From Streptomyces sp. HUAS 15-9 (lineage in GTDB: Bacteria > Actinomycetota > Actinomycetes > Streptomycetales > Streptomycetaceae): a stretch of 64,000 nt of DNA. The notes beneath the pieces are model-generated. The model did not search any database. It was not told the DNA's origin and saw only the letters and a list, made by a program, of their open reading frames with translations. The position numbers and the translations under genes are program-made. The DNA lies in the NCBI RefSeq assembly GCF_025642155.1, contig NZ_CP106798.1, forward strand, positions 1,984,001 through 2,048,000, in the 5' to 3' direction. The number at the start of each line of letters is the position of its first letter. Within the stretch, counting starts at the first letter, position 1. Below are positions 43,154-51,733 of this stretch, one piece after another.

Positions 43154-44433
43154 GGCGTCACCCCCAGGACCGGGAAGTCGTTGTCGGTCAGCCAGTGCCG
43201 GCCCGCCTCGCGCGAACGCGCCCAGGACGCCTCGACGGCCGCCTGGTCGTCCGGCTGGCCGAGGTCGGCGGGCGTGGGGCCGATGCGGCGGGCCAGCGGG
43301 GTGAGCCGCTCGACGTCGAAGCCGAAGACGTCGGCCGCCGCCAGGCCCAGCATGCGGCGCGTCTCGGTGACCGGGATGTCGTGGAAGGTGCGCCGCAGCC
43401 ACGCGCGCGTGTCGGGCCAGGTGCCCTCGGGGTGCGGGAAGTCGCTGCCCCACAGGATGTTGTCGACGCCGATCTCGTAGCGCTGGGCGAGTTCGCGGCG
43501 CTTGGTGTTGGTCGCGCAGATGAAGATCTGGCGGTCGAGGTACTCGTGCGGCGGGCGCTTCAGCTCCTCGAAGGGGGAGAGCTTCTTGCCGCCGTGCGCG
43601 CCGAGGTAGAGCCGGTCCATGAACCACAGCAGGTTGGGCAGCCACCAGCAGCCCGACTCGGCGACCCCGAACCTGAGGCCGGGGTGCCGCTCGAACACGC
43701 CCGACCACAGCAGGAACCAGAGCGGCCGCGCGGGCCACCAGGTGACCTCGGCGACATAGATGCCCAGGTGGTCGCCGTACTCGTGGCGCGGGGCCGCGCC
43801 GGAGTGGGTGACCACGGGCATCCCGCACTCGGCGGCCGCCGCCCACACGGGGTCGTAACGGCGGTCGTGATAGGGCTTCTTGTCGACCCACATGGAGGGG
43901 ATCATCAGGGCGCCGAGACCGGACTCCCTGGCCCGGTGGACCTCGGCGACGACGTCGGGGACCTCGCCGGTGATGGGCAACAGGGCGACCCCGCAGTGCC
44001 GTTCGGGGTGCTGCGACACGAAGTCCGCCAGCCAGCGGTTGTGCGCCCGCGCACCCGCCATGCCCAGCTCAGGGTCCTGGTCGCCGGACAGCCCCAGACC
44101 GACCCCGAAGGGCGCGGCCGTCCGGCTGTCCACGGCGTCGGCGTCCGGGAAGACGACCTCGGCGACCACTCCGTCCCCGTCGAGCTCCTTGAGGCGCTGC
44201 GCGGTGTCCCAACCGCCGCGCAGTCCCTCGGCGTTGTCCTGGAACCACTTGCTCGCGAACGCCTCGTTGCGGATGCCGAGCCGTGTCATCTCCTCGCGGC
44301 GTCGTTCCTGGCCCGCGAGGAACTCGTCGAAGTCCCGGTGGAAGCGGGAGTCGAGATAGGGCCGGTACTCCTCGGTGGGCAGCCCGGCGTGGCAGTCGGA
44401 GGAGATGATCAGGTACGGGTCCTGGCCGGTCAC
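43150..44433 (-). CDS. Amidohydrolase family protein, proximal copy
   Basis: This 427-residue amidohydrolase_2-type protein has SSDCHAGLPTEEYRPYLD, VVTHSGAAPRHEYGDH and WGSDFPHPEGTWPDTRAWL. It is a diverged paralogue of the gene downstream, suggesting successive or heterodimeric hydrolysis steps. The GTG start at 44433 has GAGGAGG immediately upstream. It starts 10 bases after the SDR stop. No signal peptide, so it is cytoplasmic. Confidence 0.88.
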   Translation of the reverse strand: MTGQDPYLIISSDCHAGLPTEEYRPYLDSRFHRDFDEFLAGQERRREEMTRLGIRNEAFASKWFQDNAEGLRGGWDTAQRLKELDGDGVVAEVVFPDADAVDSRTAAPFGVGLGLSGDQDPELGMAGARAHNRWLADFVSQHPERHCGVALLPITGEVPDVVAEVHRARESGLGALMIPSMWVDKKPYHDRRYDPVWAAAAECGMPVVTHSGAAPRHEYGDHLGIYVAEVTWWPARPLWFLLWSGVFERHPGLRFGVAESGCWWLPNLLWFMDRLYLGAHGGKKLSPFEELKRPPHEYLDRQIFICATNTKRRELAQRYEIGVDNILWGSDFPHPEGTWPDTRAWLRRTFHDIPVTETRRMLGLAAADVFGFDVERLTPLARRIGPTPADLGQPDDQAAVEASWARSREAGRHWLTDNDFPVLGVTP

Positions 44434-44443
44434 GTCGGCCTCC

Positions 44444-45334
44444 TCAGTCTCGGTCCAGGATGAAGCTCTCCAGGTACGACGGGTTCGCACGGTCGAGCAT
44501 CGAGCGCGCCCGTGCCCGGATCTGCGCGTCGCTGTGCTCGCTCGCGGGCAGCAGCCAGAAGCGGTCCGCGCGGATGCCGTCCACGACGAGGTCCGCGACC
44601 TCCTCGACCGGCGTGAAGCGCACTTCTTGGCCCGCCTCGCGCATCGCGGCCTCCCATTGGCCGAGGCTGCGGTACGGGGCCTTGCGGGGCCGCTGCTTGG
44701 CGTACCGGGCGGGCCGGTTGCGGTGCGACTCCCACAGGCCGGTGCGCAGCATGTGCGGCCCGGGGAAGAGCACCGAGGCGCCCACGCGCGCGTGCTCCGC
44801 CTTCAGATGGGCGTACAGGGACTCGGTCATGGTGACGACGGCCGCCTTGGTGACGGCGTACACGGAGGCGGTGGGGAGCGGGGCGATGCCGCCGTCACCG
44901 GAGGACGTGTTGACGACGTGACCGGGCTCGCCGGAGGCGAGCATCCGCGGCAGGAACGCCTGGATGCCGTGGAAGACGCCCCAAACGTTGACCGCGAACG
45001 CCCACTGCCAGTCGTTCGGTTCGTGCTCCCACATGCGTCCCTCGGCGCCCGAGCCGACCCCGGCGTTGTTGCACAGGACATGGACGGCCCCGTAGGTGTC
45101 GTACGCCGACTCCGCGAGGTCCAGGACCTGTTCGCGCTCGCCGACGTCGACCACGCGCGCGTGCACGTCGGCACCGTCCGCGCGCAGGTCCGCCGCGGCC
45201 TTCTCCAGTGCGGTCTCCTCGACGTCGGCGAGGACCACCTTGAGACCCTCCGCGGCGAACCGCCGGGCCATCGCCAGGCCGATCCCGCCGGCCGCTCCGG
45301 TGACGACGGCGACCTGTCCCGCCCTCAGTTCCAT
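44444..45334 (-). CDS. Short-chain dehydrogenase/reductase in the catabolic operon
   Basis: This 296-residue classical SDR has TGAAGGIG (cofactor), NNAGVG, a Ser in NTSSGDG and YAVTK as the catalytic YxxxK. It has an extended C-terminal segment of about 60 residues beyond the core. Its ATG overlaps the preceding stop codon by one base (TGATG at 45332-45336). It is presumed to oxidise or reduce an intermediate shared with the ADC-like and amidohydrolase enzymes. Confidence 0.9.
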   Translation of the reverse strand: MELRAGQVAVVTGAAGGIGLAMARRFAAEGLKVVLADVEETALEKAAADLRADGADVHARVVDVGEREQVLDLAESAYDTYGAVHVLCNNAGVGSGAEGRMWEHEPNDWQWAFAVNVWGVFHGIQAFLPRMLASGEPGHVVNTSSGDGGIAPLPTASVYAVTKAAVVTMTESLYAHLKAEHARVGASVLFPGPHMLRTGLWESHRNRPARYAKQRPRKAPYRSLGQWEAAMREAGQEVRFTPVEEVADLVVDGIRADRFWLLPASEHSDAQIRARARSMLDRANPSYLESFILDRD

Positions 45335-46131
45335 CAGGCGCTCCCCTCGGGAGGCGCGTCGAGAACCTGCCGCGGATCGTCGTAGCGCTGGTGGACGTAC
45401 GGCAACAGGGCCTGCGCGCCGACCCGTTCGACGACCCGGCCGCTCTGGTCGCTGGTCTTCTCGCCGAGGGTGATCTCCAACAGGCGGCGGACGGGCAGGT
45501 CCGCGACCGGGTCGTACATGGACTCCCGCAGGACGACGTCCCCGGTGATCCCCTCCAGCCTGCGGACCTTCTCGTGGCGCACGCAGTGCACGAGCACCGG
45601 GTCGGCGTCGAAGCCGGAACCGTCCACCGCGGGAAGGAACTTGAAGTAGAAGTCGGTCTTGCGGGAGGACTCCGGCAGGGGCAGGGGGCCAGTCACCGCC
45701 CCGCGCACCTCCACGAAGGCGATGCCGTGCCGGGCGAGCGCGGCACGGACGACGAGACCGTCGCGCTCCACGGTCACCTCGCCGAGCTTCTTGGGCTCCC
45801 CGAAGACCTCGCGGCCGCCGATGAGGGCGCGTTCGTGGGTCATCGGCATGACGAGCGGGTACCAGCCCTCGACCGAGTCATGGGCGGCGGCGACGGCGAA
45901 CGAACCGGCGCCGAGCGGGTATCCGGGTAAATCAACCTTGCTGATGTTCACCCGGACGAGTGGCCGTGCCGTCGGTTCGAGCGGGGGCGGCAGGACCGCG
46001 GCGACCGCGTCCGGGTCGGTCTCCCAGAGGGCCACCACACCGGTGGACCAGATGTCGGGGAGCTTCGCGCCCGCGGTGCGCGCGGCGGTGAGCTCCGCCT
46101 CGGTCCGTGCGCCGTACCGTACGCGTGCCAT
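45334..46131 (-). CDS. Acetoacetate-decarboxylase-like protein
   Basis: This 265-residue protein is of the acetoacetate decarboxylase (ADC) superfamily. The diagnostic segment is PMTHERALIGGREVFGEPKKLGEVTVERDG, in which the Lys pair corresponds to the Schiff-base Lys region (EPKK). Classical ADC releases acetone, but superfamily members also act as aldolase-dehydratases, so the reaction is uncertain. ATG 46131 is the conserved start; ATG 46161 is possible. It is the first gene of a four- or five-gene coupled operon. Confidence 0.88.
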   Translation of the reverse strand: MARVRYGARTEAELTAARTAGAKLPDIWSTGVVALWETDPDAVAAVLPPPLEPTARPLVRVNISKVDLPGYPLGAGSFAVAAAHDSVEGWYPLVMPMTHERALIGGREVFGEPKKLGEVTVERDGLVVRAALARHGIAFVEVRGAVTGPLPLPESSRKTDFYFKFLPAVDGSGFDADPVLVHCVRHEKVRRLEGITGDVVLRESMYDPVADLPVRRLLEITLGEKTSDQSGRVVERVGAQALLPYVHQRYDDPRQVLDAPPEGSA

Positions 46132-46303
46132 ACGCCGTACCGCCCTTCCGTCGACCGTCATCCGCCCGGGCGGCAGCACGCTTGCACCGGGCGGTGAAAA
46201 GGTCCATAGCGGCGGCCCCGACATTCACGCCATTCACGGCACGCGCGCGCGGTGTGCGGACGGGTGCCGTGGCGGGGCGTCAGGAGAGCGGCCGGGGACG
46301 GGA

Positions 46304-46326
46304 GTGTCGGTCGCGGCCCGTATCCT
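46304..46326 (+). promoter_or_regulatory. RecA-NDp/PafBC-like promoter upstream of the DEDDh exonuclease
   Basis: GTGTCGGTC (46304-46312), eight bases, then TATCCT (46321-46326) fits TTGTCRGTG-N8-TAnnnT with two deviations. The -10-like box is 8 bases from the ATG at 46335, so the message would be leaderless or nearly so. The location upstream of a DNA-processing nuclease supports the inference. Confidence 0.5.
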
Positions 46327-46334
46327 CAGTGACC

Positions 46335-47330
46335 ATGCTCGATGACCGTACGACCGCAGCGTCCTCCCCCACCCGGTGGCCGGCCGCGTATCCGAAGGGA
46401 TACGCGGTCGTTGACGTGGAGACCACCGGCCTGGCCCGGGACGACCGGATAATCTCCGCGGCCGTCTACCGGCTGGACGCGCGCGGCGAGGTCGAGGACC
46501 ACTGGTACACGCTGGTCAATCCGGAGCGCGATCCGGGCCCGGTGTGGATCCACGGTCTGACGAGTGAGGTGCTGGAGGGTGCGCCGCTCTTCGACGACAT
46601 CGCCGAGGAGTTCGGCGCCCGTCTCGACGGCCGGGTGCTCGTCGCGCACAACGCGGTCTTCGACTGGCAGATGATCGCGCGTGAGTACGCGCGCGCGAAG
46701 CGCGAGCCGCCGGTGCGGCAGCGGCTGTGCACCATCGCGCTCTCCAAGGAGCTGGGGCTGCCGCTGCCCAACCACAAGCTGGAGTCCCTCGCGGCACACT
46801 TCGGGGTCGTGCAGCAGCGGGCGCACCACGCGCTGGACGACGCGCGCGTGCTGGCCGAGGCGTTCCGGCCCAGTCTGCGGGCCGCGGCGCGGGGCGGCGT
46901 GCGGCTGCCGCTGCTGGAGTGCCGGCCGCTGACCGAGTGGAACGACCGGCCGGCGGCCCTGATCGGCCGTCAGCCGGGTGGGGGCTACGGCGGCTACCGG
47001 CCGACGAGTTGGCGTCCGTCCCGCAAGCGGCCCGCGTGCCCCCACCCCAACCCCGGGCGGTACGAAGACGGCAAACGCCTCAAGCAGGGCATGCGGGTCG
47101 CGTTCTCCGGGGACACCTCGGTCGACCGCGACCTGCTGGAGGACCGGGCGGTCGAGGCCGGGCTGCATGTCGCGACGAGCATCTCCCGGCTCACCAGCCT
47201 GCTCGTCACCAACGACCCGGACTCGGGCACGTCGAAGGTGGTCAAGGCGCGGCAGTTCGGGACACCGGTGGTGGACGAGGCGGCGTTCGGGCAGCTCCTC
47301 AGGGACGTCGAGCCCGCGTCGGAGAAGTGA
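46335..47330 (+). CDS. DEDDh-family 3'-5' exonuclease with C-terminal BRCT-like domain
   Basis: This 331-residue protein has a DnaQ-type exonuclease domain: YAVVDVETTGL (Asp-x-Glu, motif I), VAHNAVFDW (motif II) and HHALDDAR (motif III, DEDDh His/Asp). A C-terminal BRCT-like domain (about 245-328, RVAFSGDTSVDRDLLEDRAVEAGLHV, then SLLVTNDPDSGTSKVVKAR) follows. Such fusions are DNA-repair or proofreading-type nucleases. ATG 46335 is preceded by the promoter-like motif above. Confidence 0.92.
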   Translation: MLDDRTTAASSPTRWPAAYPKGYAVVDVETTGLARDDRIISAAVYRLDARGEVEDHWYTLVNPERDPGPVWIHGLTSEVLEGAPLFDDIAEEFGARLDGRVLVAHNAVFDWQMIAREYARAKREPPVRQRLCTIALSKELGLPLPNHKLESLAAHFGVVQQRAHHALDDARVLAEAFRPSLRAAARGGVRLPLLECRPLTEWNDRPAALIGRQPGGGYGGYRPTSWRPSRKRPACPHPNPGRYEDGKRLKQGMRVAFSGDTSVDRDLLEDRAVEAGLHVATSISRLTSLLVTNDPDSGTSKVVKARQFGTPVVDEAAFGQLLRDVEPASEK

Positions 47331-47409
47331 CCGTACGGATGGGTGATTGCCGTGCGACTCGCCCGGAGCCCACTCGCCCGGGCGGCGGCGACCGCTCACC
47401 CTGTGGCCC

Positions 47410-47643
47410 ATGGCGAAATGCGAAGTTTGCGGCAATGACTACGGAATGACCTTCGAGGTCCATGCCCAGGGCGCGGTACACGTCTTCGACTGCTTCTCCT
47501 GTGCGATCCACCGCATGGCCCCGGTCTGCGAGCACTGCAAGGTCTCGATCATCGGCCAGGGCGCCGAGGCCGACGGCAACTTCTACTGCGGCGCCCACTG
47601 CGCCCGCGAGGCGGGGAAGGTGGGGATCGTCGACCGCGTGTGA
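47410..47643 (+). CDS. Cysteine-rich small zinc-binding protein (metallothionein-like)
   Basis: This 77-residue protein is rich in paired Cys (CEVCGNDYG, CFSC, CEHC and CGAHCAREAG) with His nearby, giving two treble-clef or rubredoxin-like knuckles. The pattern resembles proteins annotated as prokaryotic metallothioneins, but a zinc-finger-type structural role is equally likely. ATG 47410 is in-frame with MAKCEVC. It lies between the exonuclease and SURF1 genes and could share their transcript. Confidence 0.8.
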   Translation: MAKCEVCGNDYGMTFEVHAQGAVHVFDCFSCAIHRMAPVCEHCKVSIIGQGAEADGNFYCGAHCAREAGKVGIVDRV

Positions 47644-47692
47644 GCCGGTACCCGCCCGATTGCACCCCGCGACCGAGTTGTACCGTCGTGGG

Positions 47693-48490
47693 GTGCACCG
47701 CTACCGCTTCCTGCTCACCCGCCAGTGGGTGATCCTCACCCTCGTCGCGATCGCGCTGATCCCGACGATGATCGAGCTCGGCTTCTGGCAGGAACACCGG
47801 TACCAGGAGCGCAGCGCACGCAACCAGCTGGTCTCCGACGCGCTGCACGCCAAGCCGGTACCCGTGGAGCAGCTGACCTCGCCCGGCCACACCGTGACCA
47901 GCGGCGAGCGGTACCACACCGTGACCGCCAAAGGCCGCTTCGACACCGGCCACGAGGTCGTCGTGCGCCGCCGCACCAACTCCGACGACGAGATCGGCTA
48001 CCACGTCCTGACCCCGTTCGTCCTGACGGACGGCAAGGTACTGCTGGTCAACCGGGGATGGATCCCCGCGAACGCCAGGAGCCAGACCGCGTTCCCCGAG
48101 ATCCCCGCCCCGCCCCGCGGCGAGCTCACCGTCACCGGCCGGCTGATGCCCGACGAGACGACCGCGGCGAGCGGCATCAAGGACCTCAAGGGGCTGCCGG
48201 ACCGGCAGATCATGCTGATCAGCAGCGCGCGGGAGGCCCGGCGCCTGGACGCCCAGGTGCTCGGCGGGTACATCGCGCAGACGACGCCCGAGCCGAAGGG
48301 CGACACCCCGGAGCTGATCGGCGAGCCCGGCAACGAGGACGCCCCGCTGAACTACGCGTACATGATCCAGTGGTGGCTCTTCGCCGCGGGCGTCCCGGTG
48401 GGCTGGTGGGTCCTGGTACGACGTGAGCTGCGCGACCGGATCGAGGCGGCGCGGCGGCCGAGCGAGGACCCGGAGCCGGCCGCGGTGTGA
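47693..48490 (+). CDS. SURF1 family cytochrome oxidase assembly factor
   Basis: This 265-residue protein has two transmembrane helices (about residues 10-30 and 230-250) bracketing an extracytoplasmic domain. It includes LGFWQEHRYQERSARNQLV, GWIPANARSQ and the terminal APLNYAYMIQWWLFAAGVPVGWWV, typical of SURF1. The family helps insert haem A into cytochrome c oxidase subunit I. The GTG start at 47693 follows GTCGTGGG. It is an orphan relative to oxidase genes in this window. Confidence 0.92.
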   Translation: MHRYRFLLTRQWVILTLVAIALIPTMIELGFWQEHRYQERSARNQLVSDALHAKPVPVEQLTSPGHTVTSGERYHTVTAKGRFDTGHEVVVRRRTNSDDEIGYHVLTPFVLTDGKVLLVNRGWIPANARSQTAFPEIPAPPRGELTVTGRLMPDETTAASGIKDLKGLPDRQIMLISSAREARRLDAQVLGGYIAQTTPEPKGDTPELIGEPGNEDAPLNYAYMIQWWLFAAGVPVGWWVLVRRELRDRIEAARRPSEDPEPAAV

Positions 48491-48592
48491 GCCGGCCGGC
48501 AGGTCCGACGCGCGGCATCGCCGTCGCCGGTGCGTCACTCCCCCGGCCGATGCCCTGATTGCCCCCTCGGCCCGCCGGGAACCCGCAACTGC

Positions 48593-50377
48593 GTGCACCC
48601 GTGCATCGAGGACTACGCGCTCATCGGCGACGAACAGACGGCCGCCCTGGTCGGCAGGGACGGCTCCATCGACTGGCTGTGTCTGCCGCGTTTCGACTCC
48701 GCCGCGTGCTTCGCCAGACTCCTCGGGGACGAGGAGAACGGCCACTGGAGGATCGCCCCCAAGAAAGCGGGCACCTGCACGCGCCGCGCCTACCGCCCCG
48801 ACACCCTGGTGCTGGACACCGAGTGGGAGACCGACGAGGGGACGGTCCGGGTCACCGACCTGATGCCACAGCGTGAACGCGCCCCCGACGTCGTACGCAT
48901 CGTGGAGGGCGTCAGCGGCCGGGTCACCGTGCGCAGCGTGCTCCGTCTGCGCTTCGACTACGGCGCGATCATCCCCTGGATGCGCAGATCCGGCGGCCAC
49001 CGGGTGGCCGTCGCCGGGCCGGACTCGGTGTGGCTGCGCAGCGAGCCCGCCGTGCGGACGTGGGGCAAGGACTTCGGCACGTACTCGGAGTTCACCGTCG
49101 AGGAGGGCGAGCGGGTCGCGTTCGTCCTCACCTGGCACCCCTCGCACGAGCCCCGTCCCCGGCTCGTCGACCCGTACGAGGCACTGCGCTCCAGTGTCAC
49201 GGACTGGCGGCGCTGGACGGTCCGCTGCGCGTACGACGGTCCGTACCGGGACGTGGTCGTCCGGTCCCTGATCACCCTCAAGGCCCTGACCTACGCCCCG
49301 ACCGGTGGCATCGTCGCCGCAGCCACCACCTCGCTGCCCGAGGAGCTGGGCGGTGTGCGCAACTGGGACTACCGGTACTGCTGGCTGCGCGACTCCACCC
49401 TCACGCTCGGCGCCCTGCTGTCCGCGGGCTACCACAAGGAGGCCCAGGCCTGGCGCGACTGGCTGCTGCGGGCGGTGGCGGGCGACCCGGGGCATCTGCA
49501 GATCATGTACGGCGTGGCGGGTGAGCGGAGGCTGCCCGAGTTCGAGGTGCCCTGGCTGTCCGGCTTCGCGGAGTCGGCACCCGTACGGATCGGCAACGGC
49601 GCCGTGAGCCAGCTCCAGCTGGACGTGTACGGGGAGGTCCTGGACTCGCTGTGGCTGACCCGGCGCGCGGGCCTGTCGCCCAGGCCGCACATGTGGTCGC
49701 TCCAGGGCGTCCTGCTGGAGTGGCTGCGCGAGCACTGGCGGCAGCCGGACGAGGGCCTGTGGGAGATGCGCGGCGGCCGCCGTCACTTCGTGCACTCGAA
49801 GGTGATGGTGTGGGTGGCCGCCGACCGGGCCGTGCGCACGCTGGAGGAGCACCGGGAGCTGCCCGGGGACGTGGCGGGCTGGCGCGCGCTGCGGGACGAG
49901 GTGCACCAAGAGGTGTGCGAGAAGGGCTACGACCCGCAGCGGAACACCTTCACGCAGTACTACGGCTCGCGCGAACTGGACGCCGCCCTGCTGCTCATCC
50001 CGCGTGTCGGCTTCCTGCCGCCCGACGATCCGCGCGTCGTCGGCACGGTCGACGCGGTCCGCGAGACGCTCGGGCACGGCGGCTTCGTACGCCGCTACGA
50101 CAGCTCGGACGCAGTGGTAGACGGACTTCCCGGCCAGGAGGGCGCGTTCCTGGCGTGCTCGTTCTGGCTCGCGGACGCCCTGCACATGACGGGCCGTGCG
50201 GACGAGGCACGGGAGTTGTTCGAGGGGCTGGTCGCTCTCGCCAACGACGTGGGGCTGCTGGCCGAGGAGTACGACCCGGTGGCCGGCCGTCTGCTCGGCA
50301 ACTTCCCGCAGGCGTTCAGCCACATCGGCCTGGTGAACACCGCTCTCGCCCTGTTCGGGGGCGACGGGGCAGGATAG
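48593..50377 (+). CDS. Glycoside hydrolase family 15 (glucoamylase/trehalase-like)
   Basis: This 594-residue, apparently cytoplasmic GH15-type protein has an N-terminal beta-sandwich (IEDYALIGDEQTAALVGRDGSIDWLCLPRFDS) and a C-terminal (alpha/alpha)6 barrel with GGVRNWDYRYCWLRDSTLTLGALL and QEGAFLACSFWLADAL. In actinobacteria such proteins act on trehalose or alpha-glucans. The GTG start at 48593 (VHPCIEDYALIGD) is preferred over GTG 48530, because homologues begin near IEDYALIGD. No signal peptide is present. Confidence 0.9.
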   Translation: MHPCIEDYALIGDEQTAALVGRDGSIDWLCLPRFDSAACFARLLGDEENGHWRIAPKKAGTCTRRAYRPDTLVLDTEWETDEGTVRVTDLMPQRERAPDVVRIVEGVSGRVTVRSVLRLRFDYGAIIPWMRRSGGHRVAVAGPDSVWLRSEPAVRTWGKDFGTYSEFTVEEGERVAFVLTWHPSHEPRPRLVDPYEALRSSVTDWRRWTVRCAYDGPYRDVVVRSLITLKALTYAPTGGIVAAATTSLPEELGGVRNWDYRYCWLRDSTLTLGALLSAGYHKEAQAWRDWLLRAVAGDPGHLQIMYGVAGERRLPEFEVPWLSGFAESAPVRIGNGAVSQLQLDVYGEVLDSLWLTRRAGLSPRPHMWSLQGVLLEWLREHWRQPDEGLWEMRGGRRHFVHSKVMVWVAADRAVRTLEEHRELPGDVAGWRALRDEVHQEVCEKGYDPQRNTFTQYYGSRELDAALLLIPRVGFLPPDDPRVVGTVDAVRETLGHGGFVRRYDSSDAVVDGLPGQEGAFLACSFWLADALHMTGRADEARELFEGLVALANDVGLLAEEYDPVAGRLLGNFPQAFSHIGLVNTALALFGGDGAG

Positions 50378-50382
50378 GGGCC

Positions 50383-51138
50383 ATGGATCTTGGACTGAAG
50401 GACCGGGTGTACGTCGTCACCGGGGCGACGCGCGGACTGGGCAACGCCGCCGCGCGCGAGCTCGTCGCCGACGGGGCGAAGGTGGTCGTCACGGGGCGGG
50501 ACGAGAAGCGCGTCGCGGACGCGGCGGCCGAACTGGGCCCGAACGCGGCCGGGGTGGCCATCGACAACGCCGACCCCGAGGCTCCGGCGCGGCTGATCGC
50601 GGCCGCCCGTGAGCACTTCGGCGGCTTCGACGGCGTCCTCGTCAGCGTCGGCGGCCCGCCGCCCGGGTTCATCGCCGACAACACGGACGAGCAGTGGCGT
50701 ACGGCGTTCGACTCCGTGTTCCTCGGCGCGGTGCGGTTGGCTCGCGCCGCGTCGGCCGAGTTGGAGGCGGGCGGTGTCATCGGCTTCGTGCTGTCGGCTT
50801 CCGTGCACGAGCCGATTCCGGCGCTGACGATCTCCAACGGGCTGCGGCCCGGCCTCGCCGGGTTCGCCAAGTCGATCGCGGACGAGCTCGGGCCGCGGGG
50901 GATCCGTGTCGTGGGCCTGCTGCCCTCGCGCATCGACACGGATCGCGTGCGCGAGCTGGACGCGTTGTCGGCGGATCCCGAGGCCACCCGGGCCGCCCAT
51001 GAGTCCCGGATTCCGTTGCGCCGGTACGGGACGCCCGAGGAGTTCGGACGGGTGGCCGCGTTCTTGATGTCTCCGGCCGCGTCCTATCTGACCGGGATCA
51101 TGGTGCCTGTCGACGGCGGGATGCGGCACGGGTTCTGA
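50383..51138 (+). CDS. Atypical SDR-family protein lacking the usual Tyr/Lys pair
   Basis: This 251-residue SDR-fold protein has the cofactor motif TGATRGLG (residues 13-20) and VSVGGPPPGF where NNAG normally sits. The expected YxxxK region reads PALTISNGLRPGLAGFAKS, with no Tyr and with Arg in place of Lys. Ser in VLSASVHE is in the catalytic Ser position. A noncanonical enzyme of this SDR subgroup, or a non-enzymatic fold, is possible. It starts 5 bases after the GH15 stop and is likely cotranscribed. Confidence 0.85.
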   Translation: MDLGLKDRVYVVTGATRGLGNAAARELVADGAKVVVTGRDEKRVADAAAELGPNAAGVAIDNADPEAPARLIAAAREHFGGFDGVLVSVGGPPPGFIADNTDEQWRTAFDSVFLGAVRLARAASAELEAGGVIGFVLSASVHEPIPALTISNGLRPGLAGFAKSIADELGPRGIRVVGLLPSRIDTDRVRELDALSADPEATRAAHESRIPLRRYGTPEEFGRVAAFLMSPAASYLTGIMVPVDGGMRHGF

Positions 51139-51149
51139 GGGCCGCTGCC

Positions 51150-51728
51150 TCAAGTGACCCTCTCTGCCCGGTGCTTGACCGCCCGGAGTCTTACCTCCGC
51201 CGGTAGCTTCGCCAGGCCCGCCGACTCGCGGGCGTGGGTCAGGGACTCGGTGGTGAGGGCGTGCAGGGCCGCCCCGGGGTCGACGTCCGGCTCCAGTTGG
51301 AGCCAGACGTGGGCCTCGGGAGCGGTGCGCCTGCCCGTCAGTGTGGCGTGTGCGTGCGCCACGCCGTCCAGGCGTGCCGCGTCGAGGACGAGCACGCCCT
51401 CCAGGGCCCGCCCGCGCAGCAGCGCGCCCTCGCCGTCGCCGGTGTCGACGAGCAGTTCGGCGAGCCGGCGCCGGCGCAGCACCGCGGCGAGCCACCACAG
51501 GGCGAGCAGGACGAGGACGGCGAGCACGGCGAAGACCGTCGGCCACCACCAGTCGGCGTCCCGCCAGCGCGTCCGCCGGGCCGCGCCGAGCAGGACGTCA
51601 TGGCGCCCGTCGTGGATCCACCACGACGGGGGCCGCACACCCAGGCCCACGGCGAGCACCGAGCCGCCGACGGCGACCAGCAGCAGCCCCACGACTCCGA
51701 TCAGCACGCGGTTGACCGCCCTGAGCAT
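51150..51728 (-). CDS. amaP: Alkaline-shock response membrane anchor protein AmaP
   Basis: This 192-residue protein has two transmembrane helices (about residues 9-30 and 60-83) and a C-terminal domain (about 95-190). It matches AmaP-type anchors that tether Asp23 to the membrane in Gram-positive bacteria. It is the last gene of a five-gene leftward cluster with two Asp23/Gls24-type proteins. ATG 51728 is six bases before the end of the DUF6286 gene. It is convergent with the SDR gene, 11 bases apart. Confidence 0.88.
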   Translation of the reverse strand: MLRAVNRVLIGVVGLLLVAVGGSVLAVGLGVRPPSWWIHDGRHDVLLGAARRTRWRDADWWWPTVFAVLAVLVLLALWWLAAVLRRRRLAELLVDTGDGEGALLRGRALEGVLVLDAARLDGVAHAHATLTGRRTAPEAHVWLQLEPDVDPGAALHALTTESLTHARESAGLAKLPAEVRLRAVKHRAERVT

Positions 51729-51733
51729 CGCCC

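Noticed and set aside
42000..46131. Secondary-metabolite biosynthetic cluster
   Set aside because: No PKS, NRPS, terpene or RiPP core enzyme is present; the genes look catabolic.
47549..50323. 924-residue minus-strand reading frame
   Set aside because: It is the antisense shadow of SURF1 and the GH15 gene, with composition typical of G+C-rich complementary frames and no conserved motif.
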